The notes under the pieces are model-generated. The model was not told the DNA's origin. It did not search any database and saw only the letters and a list, made by a program, of their open reading frames with translations. Made by a program: the position numbers and the translations under genes. This document shows, piece after piece, positions 28,807 to 36,644 of a stretch of DNA of 64,000 nt; position 1 is the first letter of the stretch; every line of letters starts with the position of its first letter. This DNA is from Nocardioides cynanchi (lineage in GTDB: Bacteria; Actinomycetota; Actinomycetes; Propionibacteriales; Nocardioidaceae). The DNA is taken from the NCBI RefSeq assembly GCF_008761635.1, contig NZ_CP044344.1:868001-932000 (forward strand), read 5' to 3'.

Positions 28807-30327
28807 ATGAGCGCCGACCACCTCGAGGTCGAGGACAAGTACGCTCTCGACGAGTCCACCGTCCTCCCCGACCTCGGCACCATCTCCGGGGTGAAGAGCG
28901 TGTCGGTGGCCGACCACGAGCTGGTGGCGACGTACTTCGACACCCCCGGCCTGGCATTGGCCGCCGCGGGCGTGACACTCCGCCGTAGGACCGGGGGCGA
29001 GGACGCCGGCTGGCACCTCAAGCTGCCCCGGGAGGACGGCCGCCTCGAGATCGCCCTGCCCCTCGGTCGGGCTGTGCGCACGCCGCCGGCGGCCCTGCGC
29101 CAGGTGGTCGCCGGCATCGTCCGGGACGACGAGCTGGCACCGGTCGTCGTGATCCGCACCGAACGTCGGGCTCATCGCCTGCACGACAAGCGCGGGGAGG
29201 TGCTCGCCGAGCTCGCCGACGACCGCGTCTCGGCCGAGCCGGTGACCTCCGGCGCGCCGGGTCTGGCGCCGATCACCTGGCGCGAGGCCGAGGTGGAGCT
29301 GGTCTCCGGGAAGCTCTCCCTGCTGGTGCGGGTCGCGGACCTGATGGCGTCGGTCGGCGCCCGTCGTTCGCAGAGCCCGTCGAAGCTCGTCCAGGCCCTC
29401 GGTGACCGGCTGACGCCGGCCGGCGCCACGCTGCGACCCGAGCTGAGGGGCAAGAGCCCCGCAGCCGATGTGATCCAGCTTCGCCTTCTGACCCAGGCCG
29501 CCGCGCTGCGACAGCAGGATCCCTGGGTGCGCCACGACTCACCCGGGGCCGTGCACAACCTGCGGGTCACCGTGCGTCGGCTCCGGCACGCCCTGGCCAG
29601 CTATGCCGCCTTCCTCGACGTCGAGCAGACCGAGCCGCTGCGCGAGGAGCTGGGCTGGCTCGGCGACCTCTTGGGCGGCCCGCGCGATGCCGAGGTGCTC
29701 GCAGGGCTGCTCACCAGCCTGGTCGACGAGGTGCCGACGACTCTGGTCCGCGGACCGGTCCGGGCCCGCATCGCGGCCGCCTGCCGCCAGAGGTACGACG
29801 TCGAGCGCGCCGCCCTCGTGTCGGCGATGGCGTCGGGCCGGTACTTCGACCTGGTCGACCGGGTCCAGGCTCTGGCGGAGGCTCCACCGTGGACCGAGAA
29901 GGCCGAGAAGAAGGCCGCCCGCACCCTGGCGAAGGCGCTCGACGAGGACTGGAAGCGGCTGAGGGCGCTGGTGCTCCGGGCCGCCGACGAGCCGGCCGAG
30001 TCCACCGCGCTGCACGACGTACGCAAGGCCGCGAAGCGGGTCCGGTACGCCGCCGAGGCGCTGGTCCCGCTCCCCGGCAAGGGTGCCAAGCGGATGGTCC
30101 GGGCGCACGAGCGGATCCAGGCCGTGCTCGGCGAGCTTCACGACGACGTCGTGGCGCAGGGCGCGCTGGTCGAGCTCGCCGACGCGGCGCTGGCGGCGGG
30201 GGAGAGCGACTTCACCTACGGGCTGCTGCACGCCCGCCTCCAGGCGCGCTCGGCCGAGCACGCCGCGGCGTTCGACCTCGCGTGGCAGGACTCGCTCACC
30301 GCCCGGGCCCGGCAGCGGATCGGCTGA
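28807..30327 (+). CDS. CYTH and CHAD domain protein
   Basis: A 506-residue protein. The N-terminal CYTH domain has the ExExK signature (EVEDKYAL) and TLRRRTGG. A C-terminal CHAD domain starts near residue 230, with HNLRVTVRRLRHALASY and HDVRKAAKRVRYAAEAL as its two His/Arg-rich repeats. CYTH enzymes act on triphosphates and CHAD binds inorganic polyphosphate, so a role in polyphosphate or triphosphate metabolism is likely. It is divergent from the glycine-rich protein gene and stands alone. Confidence 0.93.
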   Translation: MSADHLEVEDKYALDESTVLPDLGTISGVKSVSVADHELVATYFDTPGLALAAAGVTLRRRTGGEDAGWHLKLPREDGRLEIALPLGRAVRTPPAALRQVVAGIVRDDELAPVVVIRTERRAHRLHDKRGEVLAELADDRVSAEPVTSGAPGLAPITWREAEVELVSGKLSLLVRVADLMASVGARRSQSPSKLVQALGDRLTPAGATLRPELRGKSPAADVIQLRLLTQAAALRQQDPWVRHDSPGAVHNLRVTVRRLRHALASYAAFLDVEQTEPLREELGWLGDLLGGPRDAEVLAGLLTSLVDEVPTTLVRGPVRARIAAACRQRYDVERAALVSAMASGRYFDLVDRVQALAEAPPWTEKAEKKAARTLAKALDEDWKRLRALVLRAADEPAESTALHDVRKAAKRVRYAAEALVPLPGKGAKRMVRAHERIQAVLGELHDDVVAQGALVELADAALAAGESDFTYGLLHARLQARSAEHAAAFDLAWQDSLTARARQRIG

Positions 30328-30373
30328 CCGGCCGTCCCGGCGACAGCGTCGACACTGCGCGCGGGGCCGTCGG

Positions 30374-30685
30374 TCAGGGGTCGACCTGCTCGCGCCACTC
30401 GACGAGCAGCTCCTCGACGTACTGGTCGGGGGAGAGCTGCTCGGTGACGTCGAGCAGGGCCTGCATGGCGTAGACGGCGCCGCTGACCAGCATCGTCAGG
30501 TCGACCTGGGCGGTCTCCGAGTCGGCTGCCATCGAGGCCGAGACGGCGCCGAGATCCATGAAGCGGCCGGCCGCCAGGGCGATCTGGGCGTCGACTCCCT
30601 GCTCGTCCTCGTGGGCTGCGGTGATCACCGACATCAGGTCGATGAACACGTGCGCGATTGACCTGACCTCGTCCACATCCGCCAT
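30374..30685 (-). CDS. Small soluble protein of unknown function
   Basis: A 103-residue acidic protein, MADVDEVRSIAHVFIDLMSV at the start and EELLVEWREQVDP at the end, predicted to be mostly helical. No family is recognised. The ATG at 30685 lies 7 nt after a -10-like TAGCGT. It is convergent with the CYTH-CHAD gene (46 nt apart) and divergent from the aldolase gene. Confidence 0.65.
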   Translation of the reverse strand: MADVDEVRSIAHVFIDLMSVITAAHEDEQGVDAQIALAAGRFMDLGAVSASMAADSETAQVDLTMLVSGAVYAMQALLDVTEQLSPDQYVEELLVEWREQVDP

Positions 30686-30692
30686 GGTCGAC

Positions 30693-30698
30693 ACGCTA
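30693..30698 (-). promoter_or_regulatory. -10-like TAGCGT before the 103-residue gene
   Basis: On the minus strand TAGCGT is followed by 7 nt and the ATG at 30685; there is no Shine-Dalgarno. Leaderless candidate. Confidence 0.4.
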
Positions 30699-30773
30699 GT
30701 ACGACGAACGGCGGCCCGCCCCTGGCGCCGACTCGACCCGAGGTGGATAGTCGGCGCAGCGAAGGGAGGACCC

Positions 30774-31442
30774 ATGGACAAGGGTCTGGCGGAGCGGGTC
30801 GTGGAGACGGCGGGGCGCGTGGTCGCGAGCGGAGCGATCTCGACCAACGGGCACGGCAACGTCAGCATCCGGGAGCCCGGCTCCGACGAGATGTACTTCA
30901 CCGCCGGCCCGTCGCTGCGCGGCCACCCGCTCGACGCGGTGGTGCGGGTCGGCCTGGACGGCGTGCTCCGCGAGGGCGACCTGCCGCCGATCCAGGGAGC
31001 AGTGGTCGCCATGCACACCGCGATGTACGCCGACCGGCCGGACGTCGGCTGCGTTATCCACACCCACTCGCCCTTCGCCACGGCGTACGCCGTCGCCCAG
31101 CGGCCGATCGGCTGCTGGATCGAGGCACTGGCGATGTTCGGGCTCCCGAGCGGGATCCCGGTCGCCGGCTACGGGCCGCGCGGATCCGCCGAGGCGATCG
31201 CGCACATCCGCGCGGCCGTGCTGCCCGACCACCCGGCGGTGCTGCTCGCCAACCACGGGGTGCTGGTCTTCCACCGCACCCCGGAGCTCGCCGTCCTGGT
31301 CGGCGGGATCGTCGAGGAGGCCGCCGAGGCGGGCTTCCACGCCAGCGCGCTCGGTGGCCCGGTGGAGCTGCCCGAGGAGATGCGGGCGGCCGCGCTGCAG
31401 CGGGCGATGGCCTACGCCGCAGCGGGCACTGCTCACGGCTGA
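30774..31442 (+). CDS. Class II aldolase/adducin family protein
   Basis: A 222-residue protein of the L-fuculose/L-ribulose-phosphate aldolase fold. It has GHGNVSIR near residue 23, the metal-binding VIHTHSPFATAYA (about residue 95) and the third zinc His in LLANHGVLVF (about residue 160). The catalytic-type Glu position is in IQGAVVAMHTAMY rather than a clear PSE motif, so it may be a dehydratase or decarboxylase relative. GGGAGGA precedes the ATG. It is a stand-alone gene. Confidence 0.85.
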   Translation: MDKGLAERVVETAGRVVASGAISTNGHGNVSIREPGSDEMYFTAGPSLRGHPLDAVVRVGLDGVLREGDLPPIQGAVVAMHTAMYADRPDVGCVIHTHSPFATAYAVAQRPIGCWIEALAMFGLPSGIPVAGYGPRGSAEAIAHIRAAVLPDHPAVLLANHGVLVFHRTPELAVLVGGIVEEAAEAGFHASALGGPVELPEEMRAAALQRAMAYAAAGTAHG

Positions 31443-31444
31443 CA

Positions 31445-31478
31445 CAGCGAAGCACCCCTCGACCGAGGGGTGTCGCTG
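31445..31478. terminator. Bidirectional terminator between convergent genes
   Basis: CAGCGA (31445-31450) pairs with TCGCTG (31473-31478). Inside it, CACCCCTC (31453-31460) pairs with GAGGGGTG (31465-31472) around a 4-nt loop, with a 2-nt bulge. It sits between the stops of the aldolase gene and the convergent DUF6069-like gene. Confidence 0.75.
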
Positions 31479-31489
31479 GTGAGCGCTCC

Positions 31490-31930
31490 TCACCGGGCGC
31501 GGACGAGACGCGAGGCGAGGGCCGGGACCACGATCGACGCGGCGACCGTGTGCAGGGTGATCAGGGTGGCGGCCGAGGCGGCGTCGAAGCCGAAGGTCAG
31601 GTCGGGGACGAAGGACAGCGCGGTCAGCGCGATCGCGGTCCGGACGAAGGTACGCCGCGGCCGACGGGCCCGGCGGGACAGGACGGCGGCGAGCCCGACA
31701 CCCAGGAGCGAGAAGGCCAGGGTCAGCTCGGCGAACCCGGCGATCGGGATGCTCACGCCGGTCTGGTCCGCGAACGAGACACCGGCGGCGGAGGCCAGGG
31801 CGGCCAGCACGGTGGTGGTGACCGACGCGATGGCAGCGGCGGCGACGCCGCGCTTCCAGATCACCGGCCGGGCTCCCGGACGGGCGGCGGTGGCGGTGGT
31901 GCTGGTGGAGATCTCGGTGGTGGTGGTCAT
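31490..31930 (-). CDS. DUF6069-like membrane protein
   Basis: A 146-residue protein with four predicted membrane helices. After a Thr-rich start come WKRGVAAAAIASVTTTVLAA, a second hydrophobic stretch with IAGFAELTLAFSLLGVGLAA, then RRPRRTFVRTAIALTALSF and a last one with ATLITLHTVAASIVVPAL. It fits a small family of uncharacterised actinobacterial membrane proteins. AAGGAG lies 8 nt upstream of the ATG. Confidence 0.75.
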   Translation of the reverse strand: MTTTTEISTSTTATAARPGARPVIWKRGVAAAAIASVTTTVLAALASAAGVSFADQTGVSIPIAGFAELTLAFSLLGVGLAAVLSRRARRPRRTFVRTAIALTALSFVPDLTFGFDAASAATLITLHTVAASIVVPALASRLVRAR

Positions 31931-32111
31931 GTCGACTCCTTGTGTGGTGGTGACCCGGACGGGCCTGGTGACACCTCCTCCACGAACCATCGGAGCCGGA
32001 TTCGACAGCGTCCGAGAAAGTGGTGAAGGGTTGTCGTTTCGCCGAGATCCCCTTCGTGGTGAGAGTGGAAGGCGGTCATCGGGACCGCCCCGGAGCACAA
32101 GGAGCACTGAC

Positions 32112-32474
32112 ATGACGCACTACCTGATGAGCGTGCACGGGCCGGTCGAGCGCGAGGAGTTCGGCGGCTACGGCTCCCGGGAGGCGATGGAGGCGGCCTT
32201 CGCCACGACCGGTGAGTTCAACGACCGGCTGAAGGCCGAGGGCTACTGGGTCTTCGCGGGCGGGCTGGAGCCGGCCACCACTGCGACCGTCGTCGACGGG
32301 CAAGGCGCCACCCCGGTGATGACCGACGGCCCCTACCTCGAGACCAAAGAGGTCATCGGTGGCTTCTGGGTGATCGACGCGCCCGACCTCGATGTGGCGC
32401 TGAAGCTGGCCGCCGACGGCTCGCGGGCCTGCGGTGGCAAGGTCGAGGTCCGGCCGTTCGAAGGGCTCGCCTGA
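32112..32474 (+). CDS. YCII-related (DGPF-type) protein
   Basis: A 120-residue protein of the YCII/DGPF group: MTHYLMSVHGPVE start, GYWVFAGGLEP, VMTDGPYLETKEVIGGFWV (the family DGPF-like motif) and VEVRPFEG at the end. The function is unsettled; such proteins often stand next to ECF sigma factors, but none is seen here. AAGGAG precedes the ATG at good spacing. Confidence 0.9.
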   Translation: MTHYLMSVHGPVEREEFGGYGSREAMEAAFATTGEFNDRLKAEGYWVFAGGLEPATTATVVDGQGATPVMTDGPYLETKEVIGGFWVIDAPDLDVALKLAADGSRACGGKVEVRPFEGLA

Positions 32475-32490
32475 GCCGGCTCTCCCGGGC

Positions 32491-32769
32491 CTACCCGGGT
32501 CCGAGCAGGTCGGCCGACAGCCACTCCTCGACGACCACCCACCCGGAGGTGTCGAGCACGGGACGGACGACCCGCCCCTGCCAGCCCGCCGCGACCTGGC
32601 GCCACTCGAGGAGGAGACCGGGGTTTCGGCCGTGCTGGTCCACGACCCAACAGGGTTTGACCGGTGCGGCCGGCCCCGGTTCGCTCCTTCGCGGGACGGG
32701 GGCCTGGGACGGGGGAGGGTCACAATGGATGCGCTCGGCCAGGGACGGACGGTCGCTGCGGCGCCTCAT
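32491..32769 (-). CDS. Small protein of unknown function under a candidate SOS box
   Basis: Minus-strand ORF of 92 codons from ATG 32769; ATG 32781 is an in-frame alternative. The second half is the convincing part: CWVVDQHGRNPGLLLEWRQV, then AAGWQGRVVRPVLD and GWVVVEEWLSADLL. This is a compact, Trp-rich, beta-looking domain of a type I associate with small actinobacterial hypothetical proteins. The first ~35 residues are basic and Pro-rich and may not be translated. A LexA-type palindrome lies 34 bp upstream of ATG 32769. Confidence 0.5.
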   Translation of the reverse strand: MRRRSDRPSLAERIHCDPPPSQAPVPRRSEPGPAAPVKPCWVVDQHGRNPGLLLEWRQVAAGWQGRVVRPVLDTSGWVVVEEWLSADLLGPG

Positions 32770-32802
32770 CCCTCCGGCCATGGGACATGGTGACACATAG
32801 AC

Positions 32803-32816
32803 CGAACATGTGTTCG
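32803..32816. promoter_or_regulatory. LexA/SOS box CGAAC-ATGT-GTTCG
   Basis: A perfect 14-nt palindrome, CGAACATGTGTTCG, equal to the actinobacterial/Gram-positive SOS box core (CGAAC-N4-GTTCG). It lies between the minus-strand small gene (start 32769) and the plus-strand VOC gene (start 32873) and could control either or both. Confidence 0.75.
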
Positions 32817-32872
32817 AACGATCGTCGCGGCAGACTGGTACCCCGTCGACCCGCCTACCGGAGGTCTTGCAC

Positions 32873-33262
32873 ATGACCAGCAAGTTCACCGAGCTCGCCG
32901 TCGACTGCGCCGACCCGGTCGGGCTGGCGCAGTTCTGGTGCGCGGTCCTCGGCTACGAGGTGCAGGGGAACGACGCGGACGAGGTGGTCACGATCGGCCC
33001 GCCGCAGGTGCCGGAGGGCAGGGACCGGCCGGGTCCGGTGCCGCCGACGCTGACCTTCGCCCGGGTGCCGGAGGGCAAGATCGTCAAGAACCGGCTCCAC
33101 CTCGACCTCAATCCGGCCGACGCCGACCAGGACGAGGAGGTACGTCGTCTCCTGGCGCTGGGGGCCCGTCGCGCAGATGTCGGGCAGGGCGAGCAGAGCT
33201 GGGTGGTGCTCACCGACCCGGCCGGCAACGAGTTCTGCGTGCTGGCGGCCCGCTGTCCCTGA
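32873..33262 (+). CDS. VOC (glyoxalase/bleomycin-resistance fold) protein
   Basis: A 129-residue VOC-superfamily protein: FTELAVDCADPVGLAQFWCA start, LGYEVQGND, HLDLNPADADQ and VLTDPAGNEFCVL end. This is the layout of the glyoxalase-like type common in actinobacteria. The substrate is unknown. GGAGG lies 10 nt before the ATG. The SOS-like palindrome is 57 nt upstream. Confidence 0.88.
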   Translation: MTSKFTELAVDCADPVGLAQFWCAVLGYEVQGNDADEVVTIGPPQVPEGRDRPGPVPPTLTFARVPEGKIVKNRLHLDLNPADADQDEEVRRLLALGARRADVGQGEQSWVVLTDPAGNEFCVLAARCP

Positions 33263-33277
33263 GGATCCGAGCCGGTC

Positions 33278-33616
33278 TCAGACCGACTCGTCCTGGAAGT
33301 GCACCGGGATGGCGTGCCGCGGCAGCTCCTGCTCGAGGATGTTGCGGACCCGCGCCCGGTCGGCCTCGTCGCACTCGACGATCAGCGAGCGTCCTGCGTC
33401 GCCGTGCCCCAGCACGGTGCTGAAGCTGGCGTGGTTCAAGGCGGTGCGCAGCGGTGCCGGGTCCTGACCGGCCGGCACGTCGTACGACGCCGTGTGGGTC
33501 TGCGACTGGTGCAGCCGGGTCTCGGTGCGGGCATCCTGCTGGCCCCATTGACGTAGGGCCAGGATGATCAACGCTGGGATGCCCACGAGGGCGACGGCGA
33601 TGGCGACGAAGATCAT
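33278..33616 (-). CDS. Small membrane-anchored protein with candidate DosR-type control
   Basis: A 112-residue protein: one N-terminal membrane helix (IFVAIAVALVGIPALIILAL), then a soluble domain of about 80 residues with RTALNHASFSTVLGHGDAGR and ECDEADRARVRNILEQEL. It looks like a small alpha/beta sensory or ACT-like fold. No family is recognised. AGGAGGAA precedes the ATG at 33616. Two DosR-like boxes spaced exactly 22 bp lie 46-81 bp upstream. Confidence 0.75.
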   Translation of the reverse strand: MIFVAIAVALVGIPALIILALRQWGQQDARTETRLHQSQTHTASYDVPAGQDPAPLRTALNHASFSTVLGHGDAGRSLIVECDEADRARVRNILEQELPRHAIPVHFQDESV

Positions 33617-33661
33617 GGTTCCTCCTCCCTCCAGCGTCGGGTGGGTACTGAGGAGGGGCGA

Positions 33662-33697
33662 GGGTCGTAGGTCGCCGGGCCCGGGGCCGTAGGTCCC
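33662..33697 (-). promoter_or_regulatory. Tandem DosR/DevR-like boxes, 22 bp apart
   Basis: On the minus strand GGGACCTACGGCCC (33684-33697) fits the mycobacterial DosR core GGGAC-N4-G[T/G]CCC. A second, weaker copy GCGACCTACGACCC lies at 33662-33675. Start-to-start distance is 22 bp, two helical turns. They sit upstream of the 112-residue membrane-protein gene. Confidence 0.55.
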
Positions 33698-33718
33698 GGC
33701 TCAAGGCGTCGTCGGGAC

Positions 33719-34117
33719 TCAGTCGTCGCCGACGTGGGAGTCGCGCACCTCGCGGTGCTTGCGAGCCGTCGCCCGGAGCTGGTCGTCGGGCGCGTCCTCG
33801 AGGCTGATCACCGAGTTGTCGGCGTCGGGCAGGGCGGCCAGGATCTCGTCGAGCTTGCGCTGGGTGGCCTCCTGCTCGCGGGCCTGCGTGTGCTGGATGA
33901 CGAAGACCATCGCCAGCGTGATCGCCGCGACCAGGGTCTGGAAGACCCGTTCCAGCCGGGTGGGGAACTGCAGCCACAGGGAGAAGAGCACCCACAGCAG
34001 GTCGAGGCCCACGATCGTGAGCGCGACCCACGACGTCGAGGACAGGTCGTCCAGCACGTGCAGCAGCCGGGAGGTCGGCCGCTTGCCGGTGGACGTCGTG
34101 CCGCTCCCTGAGCTCAT
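33719..34117 (-). CDS. Low-affinity iron permease-like small membrane protein
   Basis: A 132-residue protein with two hydrophobic helices (SWVALTIVGLDLLWVLFSLW and a second with LVAAITLAMVFVIQH). TQAREQEATQRKLDEILAAL follows, which matches the layout of the Iron_permease (PF04120-like) family, in which the helix pair is followed by an acidic coiled tail. True iron transport is unproven for such short members. The start at ATG 34117 lies 6 nt after a GACAAT hexamer. Confidence 0.8.
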   Translation of the reverse strand: MSSGSGTTSTGKRPTSRLLHVLDDLSSTSWVALTIVGLDLLWVLFSLWLQFPTRLERVFQTLVAAITLAMVFVIQHTQAREQEATQRKLDEILAALPDADNSVISLEDAPDDQLRATARKHREVRDSHVGDD

Positions 34118-34123
34118 GCCGGG

Positions 34124-34129
34124 ATTGTC
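34124..34129 (-). promoter_or_regulatory. -10-like GACAAT before the iron-permease-like gene
   Basis: On the minus strand GACAAT, then 6 nt, then the ATG at 34117. It is the same hexamer as at the iol promoter, and no Shine-Dalgarno is seen. Confidence 0.4.
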
Positions 34130-34227
34130 CACCGTCGCCCCGCCGTCCCGAGTGCCGGGCTCACCGGGCCGGGGACCGCTGCTGGATACAGTGACGGTCT
34201 CTCGGTCCGGAGGACAGGAGGCGCAGC

Positions 34228-34263
34228 GTGCGCACCCGACGTCTGGTCCGGGCACCTCGGTGA
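34228..34263 (+). CDS. 11-codon leader ORF coupled to the MFS-cNMP gene
   Basis: GTG at 34228 is preceded by AGGAGG (34216-34221) at ideal spacing and encodes the Arg-rich peptide MRTRRLVRAPR. Its TGA stop (34261-34263) overlaps the GTG start of the transporter gene (34260) as GTGA. The transporter start has no ribosome site of its own, so the short ORF probably delivers ribosomes to it. Confidence 0.5.
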   Translation: MRTRRLVRAPR

Positions 34264-35882
34264 TCGTCGGCACCGACCCCGGAGGCCGCTGGGCGGTGGT
34301 CCGGCAGGCGCTGCGCAACCCGCGGCTGCGGCGGGTGCTCGCCGCCTTCCTGGTCTTCAACATCGCGGAGTGGGCCACCTGGATCGCGCTGCTGGTCTGG
34401 GGGTACGGCGAGGGTGGCGTCCGCGGGGCGAGCGCGATCAGCCTCGCCCAGCTGCTGCCGGGAGCCCTGCTGGCCTCACCCGCGGCGGCCCTGCTCGACC
34501 GTCTTCCACGCGGTCGCGCGGTGTGCGCCGGCTATGCCGCGCAGGCGGTCGCCTACCTGGGGCTCGGTCTCGCCCTCGGCGCCGGCGCGCCGGTGGCCGT
34601 GGTCGCGCTGCTGGCGGCCACCACACGGGTCGCGGCGAGCCTGACCCGGCCGATGCACCACGCGCTGCTGCCCGAGATCTCGCACACCACCGGTGAGCTG
34701 ACCACGGGCAACGCGGCGTCGGGCTCCCTCGAGGCACTGGGGACCTTCGCCGGACCGCTGGCCAGCGGCGGGCTGCTCACACTGTGGGGACCGGGCGTGG
34801 TGCTGCTGACGTTCGGCGCGGCGACTCTCGTGTCCGTGGCGCTGACCCTGCGCCTGGAGTCCTCCGGCCAGCGGCGGCCCACCGCCGCCAGCGAGCACGG
34901 TGAGCGACCGATCCGCGACCTGCTGCGGGACCCGTCCGCCCGGCTGATGTCGGGACTGATCGCCGCCGAGCAGGTGCTGGTCGGGATGATGGACATCCTC
35001 CTGGTGCTGCTGGCCCTCGACGTGCTGTCGATGTCCGACGCCGGCCCGGGAGTCCTGAACTCCGCGATCGGCCTGGGCGGCCTCCTGGGGGCCGGGCTGA
35101 CGATCGTGCTGATCGGGCGCCAGCGTCTGGCCCGGCCGCTCGTCCTGGGGGCGGTTGCCGCCGGGGCCGCGTTCGCCTTGGCCGGCACGGCCTCGGTGCC
35201 GGTCGTCGCGCTGGTGCTGGTCGCGGTGAGCGGGGCGGGCAAGGCGTTCTACGACATCACCTCGCGCACCTTCATCCAGCGGCTGCTGCCCGACCACCTG
35301 CTCGGCGCCATGTTCGGCCTGCAGGAGGCGATGACCATGTCCGGGATCGCCCTGGGCACGGTGGTCGCACCCGGCCTGGTCGGGGCGGTGGGTCCGCGGT
35401 GGGCGTTCGTGGTGGCGGGCTCGTTCCTGCCGGCGGTGGCGCTGGCGTCGTACGCCATGGTGCGAAGGCTCGACGACGACGCGGCGGTCCCGGTCGAGGT
35501 GCTGACCTTGCTGCTGCGGGTGCCGATCCTGGCGGTGCTGGCACCTCGGATCGTGGAGCGGCTGGCCCGTGACGCGGGCCGCGAGGAGGTGAGGTCCGGG
35601 GAGGTGGTGGTCCGCAGCGGCGAGCCGGGGTCGCTCTTCTACGTGATCAGGTCGGGCTCGGTCGAGGTCAGGATCGACGGGGCGGCGGTCCGGGAGCTGG
35701 GGCCGGGTGGCTGGTTCGGGGAGATCGCACTGTTGCACGACGTGCCCCGCACGGCGACAGTGACCGCGCTCAGCGACCTCGAGCTGTGGACCCTGGACCG
35801 TGACTCGTTCCTGTCGTCGGTGGCCTCGGTGCCCACCTCCCTCGACCTCGCCGAGTCCCACATCCGCGACACCTACCTCTGA
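34260..35882 (+). CDS. MFS transporter fused to a C-terminal cyclic nucleotide-binding domain
   Basis: A 540-residue protein. About 11-12 membrane helices of an MFS_3-like transporter (VLAAFLVFNIAEWATWIALL near the start) are followed by a ~120-residue cNMP-binding domain. That domain has VVVRSGEPGSLFYVIRSGSV, GGWFGEIALL and the Arg-containing VPRTATVTAL of the phosphate-binding cassette. It probably transports a small molecule under cAMP- or lipid-type control; the substrate is unknown. The start at GTG 34260 is inferred from coupling to the leader ORF; GTG 34191 overlaps a -10-like TACAGT and is less likely. Confidence 0.88.
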   Translation: MIVGTDPGGRWAVVRQALRNPRLRRVLAAFLVFNIAEWATWIALLVWGYGEGGVRGASAISLAQLLPGALLASPAAALLDRLPRGRAVCAGYAAQAVAYLGLGLALGAGAPVAVVALLAATTRVAASLTRPMHHALLPEISHTTGELTTGNAASGSLEALGTFAGPLASGGLLTLWGPGVVLLTFGAATLVSVALTLRLESSGQRRPTAASEHGERPIRDLLRDPSARLMSGLIAAEQVLVGMMDILLVLLALDVLSMSDAGPGVLNSAIGLGGLLGAGLTIVLIGRQRLARPLVLGAVAAGAAFALAGTASVPVVALVLVAVSGAGKAFYDITSRTFIQRLLPDHLLGAMFGLQEAMTMSGIALGTVVAPGLVGAVGPRWAFVVAGSFLPAVALASYAMVRRLDDDAAVPVEVLTLLLRVPILAVLAPRIVERLARDAGREEVRSGEVVVRSGEPGSLFYVIRSGSVEVRIDGAAVRELGPGGWFGEIALLHDVPRTATVTALSDLELWTLDRDSFLSSVASVPTSLDLAESHIRDTYL

Positions 35883-35900
35883 ACGGTGGCGCCCCGCAGG

Positions 35901-36644
35901 TCAGCCGAGCCGGCGCGCCGCGACACGGGGCGCTGCCACGAAGCTCTCGTCGGCCCACCAGCGGCGGTAGACCGTGGCACCCACGAGGTCCTCGAGTCCA
36001 CGCGTCTGCGACGCGTGAGCCCGCAGCGCGCGATGCTTCTGGGTCAGCCGGCGACCGGTCAGGTGGAGGTGCGCCGCCAGGTCGGCTTGGGGGGTCGACG
36101 GGGGACGCCCCGCGAACCAGAGGCCGACCTCCTCGTTCAGGTGACCCCACTCGTCGTGGAACTCCGGCGTCAGCGTGGCGTACCACAGCTCACCCCGTTG
36201 CCCGGTCAGTCGCCAGGCCTCGGTGGTCCACCGGGACACGGCCCGGTGGTCGTCGTGGCCGGTCATCCCGTCGGGTCCGAACGTGACGACGGTGTCGGGC
36301 CGCAGCTCCTCGAGCACCCCGACCAGGGCGTCCGCCCCGGCTGCGAGCGGCAGGTCCGCCAGCTCGCCGTCGCGGTGGGGGAGCCAGCGGTGCTCGTGCA
36401 CCCCGACCACGGCCAAACTGTCTCTCAGCTCGCGCTCGCGGTGCGGGGCCAACCGCTCCGGTGGCCAGCGCTGAGGGTCGTCGGTCCCGTGCTCACCGCG
36501 GGTGGCGGTGACCACGACCACCCGGCCGCCCGCGCGGCGTACCGCTGCCATCAGTCCGGACGAGAGGTAGGCCTCGTCGTCGGGATGCGCCCACACGCCG
36601 AGCAGCGTGCGGATCCGGTCCGGCCGGGCCTCGCCCCGGGTCAC
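35901..36644 (-). CDS. PIG-L/LmbE family deacetylase
   Basis: A 247-residue zinc deacetylase. It has the AHPDDEAYLSSG motif (about residue 19) carrying the Asp/His metal ligands, TATRGEHG, and TGHDDHRAVSR with the third His. The family includes MshB and Mca of mycothiol metabolism and GlcNAc-PI deacetylases; this one cannot be assigned further. It is the last gene of a five-gene coupled minus-strand operon; its GTG overlaps the GNAT stop (GTGA). Confidence 0.9.
   Translation of the reverse strand: MTRGEARPDRIRTLLGVWAHPDDEAYLSSGLMAAVRRAGGRVVVVTATRGEHGTDDPQRWPPERLAPHRERELRDSLAVVGVHEHRWLPHRDGELADLPLAAGADALVGVLEELRPDTVVTFGPDGMTGHDDHRAVSRWTTEAWRLTGQRGELWYATLTPEFHDEWGHLNEEVGLWFAGRPPSTPQADLAAHLHLTGRRLTQKHRALRAHASQTRGLEDLVGATVYRRWWADESFVAAPRVAARRLG

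Noticed and set aside
26655..28988. A 777-codon plus-strand frame opposite the glycine-rich protein gene
   Set aside because: Low-complexity Gly/Arg/Asp translation without domain or ribosome site; it mirrors the repetitive minus-strand gene.
34191..34259. GTG 34191 as start of the MFS-cNMP gene
   Set aside because: It overlaps a -10-like TACAGT and lacks a ribosome site; the coupled start at 34260 explains the AGGAGG better.
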